Source: Streptomyces sclerotialus
Lineage (GTDB): Bacteria; Actinomycetota; Actinomycetes; Streptomycetales; Streptomycetaceae
NCBI RefSeq assembly: GCF_040907265.1
Contig: NZ_JBFOHP010000002.1
Coordinates: 3,248,501 to 3,312,500 of the forward strand
Direction of reading: 5' to 3'
DNA: 64,000 bases
A program made the translations under genes and the position numbers. The notes below the pieces were generated by a model. That model was not told where the DNA came from. It saw only the letters and a program-made list of their open reading frames with translations, and ran no database searches. This document shows positions 1 through 8,979 of this stretch, piece by piece; the first letter of the stretch is position 1; the number at the start of each line of letters is the position of its first letter.

Positions 1-1
1 G

Positions 2-1699
2 GAGCCCGGCCGCTGGCAGCACGTCACCGCCGCCGCCTTCCGGGCCGAGGTGCTGGCCCTGGCCAAGGGCCTGCTCGCGGCCGGCGTACGGCCCGGCCAC
101 CGGGTCGCGGTGATGTCCCGCACCCGCTACGAGTGGACGCTCTTCAGCTATGCGGTGTGGTCGCTCGGCGCCCACCTCGTCCCCGTCTACCCCACCGCCT
201 CCACCGAGCAGCTGCACGTCCTGCTGGCCGCGAGCAAGGCCGACACCATCGTCATCGAGCACGAGCAGCACGCCATGACCGTGGCGGCGGCCAGTGACGC
301 GCAGGTCCGGCTGCGCCACGTCTGGCAGCTGGACCAGGACTGCGTCGGGCACCTCTGCGGGCTCGGCGGGCAGGTGCCCGACGAGGAGGTGCACCGGCTC
401 CGCCGGACCGTGACGCCCCGGGACACCGCGGCGGTCATCCAGACCTCCGGCACCACCGGCCGCCCCCGCGGCTGCGTGCTCACCCACGCCAACCTCGCCG
501 CCGAGGCCGACACGCTGCTGGCGGGCTGGGGCCGGCTCCTCGGGCCGCCCGGCGAACAGCCGTCGATCCTGGCGTTCCTGCCGCTCGCCCACAGCTACGG
601 GCTGATGATCCAGGTCGCCTGCCTGCGCGGCGGCATCCTGCTCGGCCACGAGCCGGAGCTCACCCCGCAGGCGCTGCTGCCCGCGCTCGCCTCCTTCCGG
701 CCCACCTTTCTCCTCGGGGTGCCGTACGTCTTCGAGAAGATCTACGACACCGCGCGCCGGGCCGCCGAGGAGACCGGCCGGCTGCGGATGTTCGACGCCG
801 CTGCGGCCACCGCGCTCGCGTACGTACAGGCCGTCGAACGCCACGAGCGGGGCCGCGGCCACGGTCCGGGCCCCGCCCTGCGCGCCCGGCACGCGCTGTA
901 CGAACGGCTGGTGTACGGGCGGATCCGCGGGGTGCTGGGCGGCCGGGTGCGCACCGCCGTCTCGGGCGGCTCACCGCTCCGCGCGGACCTCGGGCGGATC
1001 TTCGCCGGGGCCGGGCTCACCATCTACGACGGGTACGGGCTCACCGAGACCAGCGGCGCGGTGACGGCGCACCCGCCGGGCCAGGTACGGTTCGGCACGG
1101 TCGGGCGGCCGCTGCCCGGCTGCGCGGTACGGATCGCCGAGGACGGCGAGGTGTGGGTGCGCGGCGACGTGGTCTTCGCCGGGTACGTGGACGAACGGGG
1201 CAGCGTGCCGCACGACGGCTGGCTGGCCACCGGCGACCTCGGGGTCCTGGACGAGGACGGCTACCTCGTGATCACCGGCCGCAAGAAGGACATCATCATC
1301 ACCAGCGGCGGCAAGAGCGTGGTGCCGCTGGGACTGGAGGAGCGGATCCGGTCCCACCCGCTGGTCTCGCAGTGCCTGGTGGTCGGCGACAACCGGCCGT
1401 ACGTCGCGGCCTTGATCACCCTGGACCCCGATGCGCTGGAGCACTGGCGGCGCTACCGCGGCGGATTCCAGCACGCCCGGCCCGGCGACCCGCCCGAGGA
1501 AGCCGTACGGACGGCGGTGCAGCGGGCGGTGGCGGTCGCCAACGCCTCGGTCTCACGTGCCGAGTCGATCCGCGCGTTCCGCATCCTGCCCGGCGAGTTC
1601 AGCGTCGCCGACGGGCTGCTGACACCGTCCCTGAAGCTGCGCCGGAAGGCGATCGAGGTGGCGTACGCGAAGGAGATCGACGCGCTGTACGAGCGCTGA
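2..1699 (+). CDS. Long-chain acyl-CoA synthetase (FadD-like), 5' end outside window
   Basis: This is an AMP-forming acyl-CoA ligase that would activate fatty acids with ATP and CoA in the cytoplasm. The reading frame is open from base 2, so the true start lies upstream; the GTG at 50 is probably internal because in-frame coding sequence precedes it. Visible motifs are the P-loop-like TSGTTGRPRG at about 450-480, YGLTETSG at about 1030, and GDLGVLDEDGY followed by TGRKKDIIITSGGK at about 1230-1315, the hinge and C-terminal signature of the family. 565 residues are visible, near the usual 600. A DUF4142 gene follows on the same strand after 170 bp. Substrate chain length cannot be read from sequence. 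Confidence 0.9.
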   Translation, partial: EPGRWQHVTAAAFRAEVLALAKGLLAAGVRPGHRVAVMSRTRYEWTLFSYAVWSLGAHLVPVYPTASTEQLHVLLAASKADTIVIEHEQHAMTVAAASDAQVRLRHVWQLDQDCVGHLCGLGGQVPDEEVHRLRRTVTPRDTAAVIQTSGTTGRPRGCVLTHANLAAEADTLLAGWGRLLGPPGEQPSILAFLPLAHSYGLMIQVACLRGGILLGHEPELTPQALLPALASFRPTFLLGVPYVFEKIYDTARRAAEETGRLRMFDAAAATALAYVQAVERHERGRGHGPGPALRARHALYERLVYGRIRGVLGGRVRTAVSGGSPLRADLGRIFAGAGLTIYDGYGLTETSGAVTAHPPGQVRFGTVGRPLPGCAVRIAEDGEVWVRGDVVFAGYVDERGSVPHDGWLATGDLGVLDEDGYLVITGRKKDIIITSGGKSVVPLGLEERIRSHPLVSQCLVVGDNRPYVAALITLDPDALEHWRRYRGGFQHARPGDPPEEAVRTAVQRAVAVANASVSRAESIRAFRILPGEFSVADGLLTPSLKLRRKAIEVAYAKEIDALYER

Positions 1700-1871
1700 G
1701 CGGCCGCGGGCCACCGCACGCCGGGCCGCACCGGCCGGGCGGCGCCCGCACCGTAGCACCGTCCGGTAGGCGCGGCGCGATTCTTGTCCGGGTGTGCGGA
1801 CCCGCCGTCCGCCCCGTCCGTACCGGCCTAGCGTCCCAGTCGTCCCCGCCGGACCGACCGGGAGGTTCCGT

Positions 1872-2630
1872 GTGCGCCTCGTCGCAGGCCAGTCGTCCCC
1901 CGCTTCCCCCGCCGACGCGCGTACGCCCGCCACCGGGCTGATCGTCGCCGCCCTCGCGGTCACGCTCGTCGCCCTGCTGCTGCCCGTCCAGCTCTTCGGC
2001 CAGAACACCTCGGTCGCCGCCGCAGCGGCCGGCTGGGAGGACGACGGCGGCGGCACCGTCCGCACCCCGTACGGCCCGCTGACGCCCATGGACCGGGACT
2101 TCGTGCGCAAGGTCCGGCTCGCCGGGCTGTGGGAGCTGCCCGCGGGCCGCCAGGCCCGGGAACGCGGTACTCGCAAGGCCGTACGGACCGCGGGCGACCA
2201 CCTCGTGGCCGGCCACACCGAACTGGACCGGCTCTCCGTACGGGCCGCCCGTGACCTGGGCATGCCGCTGCCGGACGAACCCACCGCACAGCAGCAGGGG
2301 TGGCTCGGGCAGCTGGACACCGCCCGCGGCCAGGACTTCGACCGGCGCTTCGCCCAGCTGCTGCGCCGCGCCCACGGCAAGGTCTTCGGGCTCGTCGCGC
2401 TCGTCCGGGCGCAGAGCCGCAACGCGATGGTGCGGCGGCTGGCCACTCGTACGAATGCGGTCGTCCTGGACCACATCACGGTCCTGGAAGGTACCGGCCT
2501 GGTCGACTTCGGCAACCTGGCGGCGGCCCGCCCCCGGCAGCCGTACGTTTCCCCGAACACGCGGCCGTACCCCCACCCCACTCTCCCCAGCACTTCCCAC
2601 CACTCCCCACGAAGCGAAGTGATCGCATGA
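1872..2630 (+). CDS. DUF4142 domain protein with N-terminal membrane segment
   Basis: A 252-residue protein with a hydrophobic stretch near residues 20-45 (signal anchor or uncleaved signal) followed by a helical, Arg/Gln-rich DUF4142 domain with the LTPMDRDFVRKV opening and a central helix pair. The family is extracytoplasmic, ferritin-like in predicted fold, and functionally uncharacterised. I chose GTG 1872 because GGAGG sits at 1861-1865, seven bases upstream; a GTG at 1794 lacks such a site. The stop codon overlaps the ATG of the next gene (ATGA, 2627-2630), so translational coupling is expected. The Pro-rich C-terminal 30 residues look disordered. Confidence 0.8.
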   Translation: MRLVAGQSSPASPADARTPATGLIVAALAVTLVALLLPVQLFGQNTSVAAAAAGWEDDGGGTVRTPYGPLTPMDRDFVRKVRLAGLWELPAGRQARERGTRKAVRTAGDHLVAGHTELDRLSVRAARDLGMPLPDEPTAQQQGWLGQLDTARGQDFDRRFAQLLRRAHGKVFGLVALVRAQSRNAMVRRLATRTNAVVLDHITVLEGTGLVDFGNLAAARPRQPYVSPNTRPYPHPTLPSTSHHSPRSEVIA

Positions 2631-4084
2631 CTCCACAGGCCCATAAACGCTCGCGTCTGACCACTCGCCTGGTGGCCGCGGCCGCCGCTCTGCTGCTGGG
2701 CGGCGGCGGGACCGCGCTGATCGCCGCCGGTGCCTCGGCGGACCCGACGGGCGAGGACGGCCCGGGGCAGCGCGGCGGCCCGGCGGCCGCGGCGGCCACC
2801 GTGTCGTGCCCGGACGTCGGCGACCGGCTGCGCCAGGTGCCGCGCGGCGCGCAGCTCCCGGTCTCCCGCGGGCTCGCCGCACTGGACCGCCAGGTGGCGG
2901 CGGCGTACGAGAAGATGACGTCCGGCGGGCAGGCCGGCGGCGGTCAGGGAGCGGTGCTGGAGCAGCTGCGGCAGCAGCGCGCGAAGACGATCGGGGCGAT
3001 GGCCGACGCCATCGGCCGGTCGGCGCCCCGCCCGGACGCGCTGCTGAACATGAGCGCCTGCAAGACGAAGCCGACGGGTCAGTCGGTATCGGTCGGCGAC
3101 CCGGCACCGGGCGGGGACCAGGCGGACGGCGACGGCCAAGGCGGCGACGAGCAGAACAACGGCGGCCAGGACGCCGACGGCCAGGCGGGCGACGGTCAGC
3201 TGCCGCCCGTCGGCGGTCCCTCGCCCGACGACTTCGCCGACATCCGCTCCGTGCAGCCCGACGCCCAGCAGCCGCCCCAGGGCGACGGCGCCTCCACCGG
3301 CACCTTCGTCTCCGAGTGCGGCACCAACGAGGAGGGCCACTTCAACTCCGACAACGTCATCGTCACGCCGGGCGTCAGCAACGGCGCGCACCACACCCAC
3401 GACTACGTCGGCAACGAGTCCACCGACGCCTTCTCCACCGACGAGAGCCTGGCCGCCTCCGGCACCACCTGCGACAACGGCGACCTGTCCACGTACTACT
3501 GGCCCGTGCTGCGCGCCCTCGACGGCACCTCCGAGCACAAGCCGGGCGCGGCCCACGACGGCAACGTGGGCTCGGTCCTCACCCCGTCCTCGGTGCAGCT
3601 GACCTTCAGCGGCAGCCAGGACGGCGAGGTGACCGCGATGCCGCGCTTCCTGCGCATCATCACCGGTGACGCCAAGGCCTTCACCAACGGCCCGGCCAAC
3701 GCCAACGCCTCGTGGAGCTGCGTCGGCTTCGAGGACCGGCAGCTCAAGGACAAGTACCCGATCTGCCCGGACGGCGCCGACGTCGTCCGCACGTTCAACT
3801 TCCAGAGCTGCTGGGACGGACAGAACACCGACAGCGCCAACCACCGTACGCACGTGGCGTTCGCCCAGGAGGACGGCTCCTGCCCGGCCGGTTTCCGCGC
3901 CATCCCGCAGCTCCAGGAGAAGATCACCTACGACGTGCCGGAGGGGCAGCAGTTCGCGGTGGACAGCTTCCCCGAACAGCTGCACAAGCCGGTCACCGAC
4001 CACGGCGACTTCATCAACGTCATGCCGGACCAGCTGATGGACGAGGCGGTCGACTGCATCAACAGCGGCCGCGACTGCGGCTGA
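2627..4084 (+). CDS. Secreted DUF1996 domain protein
   Basis: A 485-residue exported protein. An Arg/Lys-rich N-terminus and a hydrophobic core ending near AGASA (about residue 43) form a Sec signal peptide. Residues 50-230 are an Ala/Gln/Gly/Asp-rich linker. From about residue 223 the DUF1996 domain begins with SECGTNEEGH and contains the conserved GAHHTHDYVGN, TCDNGDLSTYYWP and WSCVGFED blocks with several paired Cys. DUF1996 is shared by actinobacteria and fungi and has no established activity. The start overlaps the stop of the DUF4142 gene by 4 bp, so the two products are probably made together outside the membrane. Confidence 0.88.
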   Translation: MTPQAHKRSRLTTRLVAAAAALLLGGGGTALIAAGASADPTGEDGPGQRGGPAAAAATVSCPDVGDRLRQVPRGAQLPVSRGLAALDRQVAAAYEKMTSGGQAGGGQGAVLEQLRQQRAKTIGAMADAIGRSAPRPDALLNMSACKTKPTGQSVSVGDPAPGGDQADGDGQGGDEQNNGGQDADGQAGDGQLPPVGGPSPDDFADIRSVQPDAQQPPQGDGASTGTFVSECGTNEEGHFNSDNVIVTPGVSNGAHHTHDYVGNESTDAFSTDESLAASGTTCDNGDLSTYYWPVLRALDGTSEHKPGAAHDGNVGSVLTPSSVQLTFSGSQDGEVTAMPRFLRIITGDAKAFTNGPANANASWSCVGFEDRQLKDKYPICPDGADVVRTFNFQSCWDGQNTDSANHRTHVAFAQEDGSCPAGFRAIPQLQEKITYDVPEGQQFAVDSFPEQLHKPVTDHGDFINVMPDQLMDEAVDCINSGRDCG

Positions 4085-4092
4085 GCCGGCGC

Positions 4093-4135
4093 GGTGGTCC
4101 CGGACCGGCCCGGCCCGGCCCGGTCCGGGACCACC
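4093..4135. terminator. Strong hairpin between convergent genes
   Basis: A GC-rich inverted repeat with a 16-bp stem (arms starting GGTGGTCCCGG and ending CCGGGACCACC) lies in the 84-bp gap between the DUF1996 gene and the oppositely oriented PucR gene. There is no long T tract, as is usual in Streptomyces. It can serve both strands. Confidence 0.7.
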
Positions 4136-4168
4136 GTCCGTCCGTCCGCGGCCCGCCGCGCGGCGGCC

Positions 4169-5221
4169 TCAGAGCCCGTTCACGCGGGCCTCCCTGGTGA
4201 CCCCCAGAGGACGGACGCCGGAGGCCCCGGCCCGGCGCCCGGCCCGCGAGCGGTGCCGCCGTACGCGCGCCAGCAGCCGCCGGCTGCGCAGCGCCATCTC
4301 CAGCTCGAAGCGGGTAAGCGGATCCCGCAGCGCGGGGCCGAAGAGCTTCTCGATCTGCCGCAGCCGGTAACGCACGGTCTGCGGATGCACCTGCAGCACC
4401 TTGGCCGCCTCCGGCGCGCCGCCGCCCTCCAGCCAGGCCAGCAGCGTCACTTCGAGGCGCTCGCTCTGCCGGGGCGTCAGCTCCTCCAGCGGGCCGAGCC
4501 GGCGCGCGGCCAGCGCCGTGACCAGCGACTCGTCCTGGAGGAGCAGCAGCGTCGAGAGATGGTCGTCGACGAAGACCGGGCGTACGTCGGGGCCGCCGCG
4601 CCCCGGTCCGAGCGCCAGCAGCGCGCGGGCCCAGCGCAGTGAGGACGCCGCGTCGTCCGCGGGCACGGTGTGGCCGACGGCCGCCGGGCGGCCCTTGAGC
4701 GCGGCCTCCAGCCGGGGCCGGGTCTGTGTGCCGGGGTCCGGCACGAAGAGGCAGGTGGTGCCGTCGACGGTGCCGACGAGCGCGTCACCCAGCGCCGCTG
4801 CCAGCTGCGGCGCCTCGGCGGGGGACCCGAGGACGACGGCCCGCAGGGTGGCGGGCACGGGCCAGCCGGCGCACCGGGCCGGTTCGGCCAGCGCGGCGGC
4901 CGGCAGCGGATGCTGCCCGGAGAGCGCGCCGAAGAGGACCTTGCGGGCGCGGGACACCGGCATCGGCGTGACGACCAGTCCGGCGGGGCGGCGTTCGTTT
5001 TCCGTCCGCTCCTGATAACCGAGCGACGTCAGCAGGGCCTGTTCCACGGCCCATTGCGCTTCCGCTGCCCTCGGTGATTCCGCGAGCAGCGCCGAAAAGG
5101 CGGGAAAAGCGATACGCAGCTCTGCCACCATCTTCTCGGCGAGCGACGGGAGTTCCTTTCGCAGAACCCGGGTCCACTCGCCTCGGGGCCGTGACCATAT
5201 GCGGTTCAGGAGATCACACAT
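4169..5221 (-). CDS. PucR-family transcriptional regulator
   Basis: A 350-residue regulator. The C-terminal 60 residues hold the PucR helix-turn-helix with TLLAWLEGGGAPEAAKVLQVHPQ-type spacing and the HPQTVRYRLRQIEKLFG signature that defines the family; the middle resembles the GGDEF-like sensor part of PucR/CdaR proteins. The N-terminal ~100 residues are a helical input domain. ATG 5221 is preceded by GAGGT at a short spacing. It is divergent from the cytochrome gene at 5493 with a 271-bp gap, so it may regulate the redox cluster. Family members respond to diverse metabolites; the ligand here is unknown. Confidence 0.88.
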   Translation of the reverse strand: MCDLLNRIWSRPRGEWTRVLRKELPSLAEKMVAELRIAFPAFSALLAESPRAAEAQWAVEQALLTSLGYQERTENERRPAGLVVTPMPVSRARKVLFGALSGQHPLPAAALAEPARCAGWPVPATLRAVVLGSPAEAPQLAAALGDALVGTVDGTTCLFVPDPGTQTRPRLEAALKGRPAAVGHTVPADDAASSLRWARALLALGPGRGGPDVRPVFVDDHLSTLLLLQDESLVTALAARRLGPLEELTPRQSERLEVTLLAWLEGGGAPEAAKVLQVHPQTVRYRLRQIEKLFGPALRDPLTRFELEMALRSRRLLARVRRHRSRAGRRAGASGVRPLGVTREARVNGL

Positions 5222-5492
5222 CGCTACCTCGTTCCTGCCGTCGGGGGGCGGCTGGGATACGGCCGTTGTGCCTGAGGGCCAGTGCCTGAGTCGGCATCAT
5301 CCGCACCGGGCCGGGCGACGGCGATGCCGGTGCAGGAATTTGTCACAGCGCGATAAAGGCCCGGAAGCCCCCGGACACGTCCGAGATGCTGCCGCACACA
5401 TCGCCGCCGGAACGTACGGCAATTCCCCGCCCTTTCCGGGGCGTTACGCATCCTTCCGCTCGATTTCCGCCCTCGATTTCCGTGGAGGCCCG

Positions 5493-6182
5493 ATGTCCGC
5501 GCCAGGTCCACGCGCCCGCCACCGCCCGAATTCCGCGCCCCGCGCCGGGAGGCGGCTGCCGCTGCGCCCCGCCCTGCCCGCCGCGCTGCTGCTCTTCCTG
5601 GCCGTCCTCGCCCGCTCCGGCGCCGCGGAACGGACGGCGGACTTCCTGGACTTCGGGGCCGGGGTGCTCGCCCTGGTCGCGCTGACCGGCACCGTGCTGT
5701 GGGGCCTGGCCGCCACCGACCGGCGGGTGCTGTCCTCCGGGCACCGGCTGCTGGCGCAGGCCGTGCACCGCGGTACGGGCGTGGCGGGCCTCGGCTTCCT
5801 CGCCCTGCACATCGTGGTGAAGGTCGCACGCGGGCAGACCACGGGCCGGGCCGCCGCGCTGCCGTTCGCCGACGGTGTCCGGCCGGTACTGATCGGCCTG
5901 GGCACGCTGGCCGGTTACGGGTTCCTGGCGGTCGCGGTGACCGGCGCGGCGCGCACCGCGTTCACCGGCCGGACCGCCGCCGGGTGGTGGCGCGCGCTGC
6001 ACATGGCCGCGTACCTCGCCTGGGGCGCCGCCCTGGTCCACGGCCTGCGCGCGGGCCGCCCGGCGGCGGGCTGGGTGACCGCCGCCTACGCCCTGTGCGT
6101 GGCGGCCGCGGCCACGGCCCTGGCGTACCGGCTGCGGTCCGGCCGCCGACCGGCCCGCCGCGCCCCGGAGGGGCGCCGGTGA
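5493..6182 (+). CDS. Bis-heme cytochrome b / ferric-reductase-like membrane protein
   Basis: A 229-residue polytopic membrane protein with about six hydrophobic segments. Two helices carry paired histidines: QAVH then H after 13 residues (HRGTGVAGLGFLALH), and ALH then VH after 12 residues (HMAAYLAWGAALVH). The x13/x12 spacing is that of the two stacked hemes in ferric reductases and NADPH oxidases, so electron transfer across the membrane is the likely role. ATG 5493 has GGAGG at 5484-5488; the upstream in-frame ATG at 5199 is not credible. No FAD/NAD domain is attached, so a partner must feed electrons, and the next gene is a NuoF-like flavoprotein. Confidence 0.8.
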   Translation: MSAPGPRARHRPNSAPRAGRRLPLRPALPAALLLFLAVLARSGAAERTADFLDFGAGVLALVALTGTVLWGLAATDRRVLSSGHRLLAQAVHRGTGVAGLGFLALHIVVKVARGQTTGRAAALPFADGVRPVLIGLGTLAGYGFLAVAVTGAARTAFTGRTAAGWWRALHMAAYLAWGAALVHGLRAGRPAAGWVTAAYALCVAAAATALAYRLRSGRRPARRAPEGRR

Positions 6183-6202
6183 GGGGCGCGGGAGGAGCCG
6201 AC

Positions 6203-7753
6203 ATGCGGCTCCGCCTCGCGGGCGCGGCCGGCCACGACGGTGGTGCGCCCGGCATCGGCACCGAAGCCCCGCCCCCGTGGCCGCCCCGGCTGCTCGCAGG
6301 GGTGACCACCCCGCACGGCGGCGCCGCCCGGCTCGACCGCGTGGCGCACCTGACCGTGCACGGCACCGCGCCCGTACTCTCCGCCGCGGAACTCGCGGCA
6401 CTCGCCGAGGACATCGCGCTGCGCGGCCGGGGCGGCGCCGGCTTCCCCTTCGCCCGCAAGCTGGCCGCCGTACAGGACGCGCTGCGCCGCTCGGACGGCC
6501 ACGCCGCCGTGGTCGTCAACGGCACCGAGGGCGAACCGGGCTGTCTGAAGGACACCGCGCTGCTGCTGTACGCGCCCCATCTCGTGCTGGACGGCGCGCT
6601 GCTGGCGGCCCACGCGCTCGGCGCCCGGGCGGTTGCCATCGGGGTGACCAGGGCCGACGTGGCGGACTCGGTGGGCCTCGCGGTCGCCGAACGCGGCCCG
6701 CTGTCCGTCCGGTTACGCGTGTCCCGCCTGCCGGAACGGTTCGTCAGCGGTGCGGGCCCGGCCCTGATCGACGGACTCGACGGCGGTCACGGGCTGCCGC
6801 CCGGGCGCACGGTCCGCGCCAGCGAGCGCGGCCTCGGCGGGCTGCCCACCCTGCTGTCCAACACCGAGACCTTCGCCCAGCTCGCGGTCGCAGCGCGGCG
6901 GGGCGCGCTCGGCCACCGCACCACCGGCGTCCCCGACGAGCCGGGCACCCTCCTGCTGACCGTCGCCGGCACCCGCGTCCTGGAGGCCCCCACCGGCGTC
7001 CCCCTCGTCCGCGTACTGGCGCACTGCGGCACCGGTCCCGGCCAGGGCGTCCTGATCGGCGGCTACCACGGCACGTTCCTCTCCCCGGCCACTGCCCGCA
7101 CCGTCACCCTCGACCGCGCCGCGCTCGCCGCGCACGGCGCCGTCCTGGGCGCGGGCGCCCTCCTCCCGCTGCCCGAGGGCACCTGCCCGGCCGGGGAGTG
7201 CGCGGCGGTGGCGCGCTGGCTGGCCGGGGAGTCGGCCGGCCAGTGCGGTCCGTGCGTGCTGGGCCTGCCCGCGCTCGCCGATGCGCTGGCGGCCGTGGTG
7301 CGGGGCGGCGGCGCCCGCGCCCTGGCCGCCGTACGGGCGCGGACGCGGGCCGTGGAGCGGCGCGGCGCGTGCGGCCACCCCGACGGCACCGCCCGCTTCG
7401 TCGCCTCCGCGCTGGCGGCGTTCCCCGAGGAGTTCGCCGCGCACGCGCACGGCGGCGGCTGCGGACGTCCGGTACTGGGCGCCCTGCCACTGCCCGGGAG
7501 GGCCGCCGTACCACCCGCAACGGTGTCCCCCGCTGCACCGGCCGCGCCCGCCGGTCAGCTGGTCGTGGACTGGACGCGCTGCCGGGGCCACGGCCTCTGT
7601 GCCGATCTCGTGCCCGGCGTCGTCCGCCTCGGCCCGGACGGCTATCCGCGGCAGGCGGCCATGGCACTGCCCGCCCGGATGCGCCGCCGCGCCCGCCTCG
7701 CCGTCCGCCGCTGCCCGGCCCTGGCCCTACGGGTCCTCTCCGGCGCCGAATGA
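6203..7753 (+). CDS. NuoF-like FMN/Fe-S flavoprotein fused to a [3Fe-4S]-type ferredoxin
   Basis: A 516-residue cytoplasmic electron-input protein. GRGGAGFP near residue 75 is the NADH/FMN-binding loop of NuoF. The SLBB-like middle is followed by QCGPC and a downstream C in RGACGHPD, ligands for the NuoF iron-sulfur cluster. The last ~65 residues form a separate ferredoxin with CRGHGLC and a distal CP, three Cys typical of [3Fe-4S] ferredoxins. ATG 6203 has GGAGGA at 6191-6196; an in-frame GTG at 6179 would overlap the preceding stop by 4 bp and is the alternative. It is probably co-transcribed with the bis-heme cytochrome and could pass electrons from NAD(P)H to it; that partnership is inference. 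Confidence 0.82.
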   Translation: MRLRLAGAAGHDGGAPGIGTEAPPPWPPRLLAGVTTPHGGAARLDRVAHLTVHGTAPVLSAAELAALAEDIALRGRGGAGFPFARKLAAVQDALRRSDGHAAVVVNGTEGEPGCLKDTALLLYAPHLVLDGALLAAHALGARAVAIGVTRADVADSVGLAVAERGPLSVRLRVSRLPERFVSGAGPALIDGLDGGHGLPPGRTVRASERGLGGLPTLLSNTETFAQLAVAARRGALGHRTTGVPDEPGTLLLTVAGTRVLEAPTGVPLVRVLAHCGTGPGQGVLIGGYHGTFLSPATARTVTLDRAALAAHGAVLGAGALLPLPEGTCPAGECAAVARWLAGESAGQCGPCVLGLPALADALAAVVRGGGARALAAVRARTRAVERRGACGHPDGTARFVASALAAFPEEFAAHAHGGGCGRPVLGALPLPGRAAVPPATVSPAAPAAPAGQLVVDWTRCRGHGLCADLVPGVVRLGPDGYPRQAAMALPARMRRRARLAVRRCPALALRVLSGAE

Positions 7754-7929
7754 CCCCGAACGGACGTACGCCGATCCGCCTCCGGCCCCGTACTGCCCGC
7801 AGCACACCGCTTTGTGACGTCAAGTGACAACTTTCGCGGGCGTTGAACGGGGGCCGCGCCGCCCCCCGTATCCCAGCCCGTAGCCCCGTCCCGACGGCAC
7901 CTCCGCCGCCCCCACCGAAGGAGAACCCC

Positions 7930-8979
7930 ATGAGCAACCGAGCCACCCACGTCAACCGCCGGCAGGCGGGCATCGCCGTCATCGCACTCACCGTGCTCGC
8001 CCTGACCTCGGCCTGCGGCGACAAGGACTACGCCGCGTCCGGTGACCAGGTCCAGCCCGCCGGCCAGGGCGCCTCCGACAACGGCTCCGGTTACGGGGCG
8101 GGCGCGGAAGCCGGCAAGGACGGCGGGTACGGCGCGGCGGGCGGCGCCGCGGCCGGCGGGCCGGGTGCGGCCGCCAAGACCCTCGCCCTCAAAGAGGCGC
8201 CGGGGCTGGGCAAGGTCGTCACCGACGGCCAGGGCCTGACGCTGTACCGCTTCGACAAGGACACCCCGAAGCCGCCGAAGTCCGCCTGCGACGGCGACTG
8301 CGCCTCGACCTGGCCGCCGGTCCCCGCCGACGACGCCAAGGCCACCACCGGCATCAACGCCGCCGACCTCGGCTCGGTGACCCGCTCGGACGGCAGCAAG
8401 CAGCTCACCCTCGGCGGCTGGCCGGTGTACCGGTACGCCAAGGACACCGCGCCCGGCGACACCAAGGGCCAAGGCGTGGGCGGCACCTGGTTCGCGCTCG
8501 CCGCCGACGGCGGCAAGGCCGGCGAGGCGGCCGCGGAGAAGCAGCCGGAGGCGGACGAGGCCCCCGCCGAGGAGGCGTCGGAGGCCGCGGCGCCCGGGGC
8601 GGACGTCTCGGTCGCGGAGAACGGACAGCTCGGAAAGATCATCGTGGACGGCAAGGGCCGCACCCTCTACCGCTTCACCAAGGACAGCGCCTGGCCGATG
8701 AAGTTCGCCTGTACCGGTGCCTGCCTGGACACCTGGAAACCCGCGGAGCCCGCCGACAAGGACAAGATCGAAGGGGTACCGGCCAAGCTGATCACCACCG
8801 TGAAGCGCCCCGACGGCACCGAGCAACTGGCCGTGGACTGCTGGCCGATGTACCTGTTCAAAGGGGACAAGGCCCCCGGGGACGTCAACGGGCAGGGTGT
8901 GAAGGGCACCTGGTTCGTGGTCGGCCCCGACGGCAAGAAGATCACCAAGTCGGCCGCGGCGCCCGGCAGCTCGTACTAG
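7930..8979 (+). CDS. Lipoprotein with two COG4315-type repeats (SCO0930-like)
   Basis: A 349-residue exported lipoprotein. A lipobox LTSAC places the lipidated Cys at residue 29. After a Gly/Ala-rich linker there are two paralogous domains, each with a TLYRF..KD motif, a CxGxCxxTW block, a PVYRY or PMYLF strand and an APGDxxGQGVxGTWF block. They are separated by a Glu/Ala-rich linker at about residues 195-225. The repeat family is of unknown function. ATG 7930 has GAAGGAG at 7918-7924. It lies downstream of the redox genes after 176 bp, and its stop codon shares the bases CTAG with the stop of the convergent sortase remnant. Confidence 0.85.
   Translation: MSNRATHVNRRQAGIAVIALTVLALTSACGDKDYAASGDQVQPAGQGASDNGSGYGAGAEAGKDGGYGAAGGAAAGGPGAAAKTLALKEAPGLGKVVTDGQGLTLYRFDKDTPKPPKSACDGDCASTWPPVPADDAKATTGINAADLGSVTRSDGSKQLTLGGWPVYRYAKDTAPGDTKGQGVGGTWFALAADGGKAGEAAAEKQPEADEAPAEEASEAAAPGADVSVAENGQLGKIIVDGKGRTLYRFTKDSAWPMKFACTGACLDTWKPAEPADKDKIEGVPAKLITTVKRPDGTEQLAVDCWPMYLFKGDKAPGDVNGQGVKGTWFVVGPDGKKITKSAAAPGSSY

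Noticed and set aside
1553..4003. 816-residue open frame on the minus strand opposite the acyl-CoA ligase, DUF4142 and DUF1996 genes
   Set aside because: It is antisense to well-supported genes, is Val/Gly/Arg-rich without motif, and reflects high-GC codon bias.
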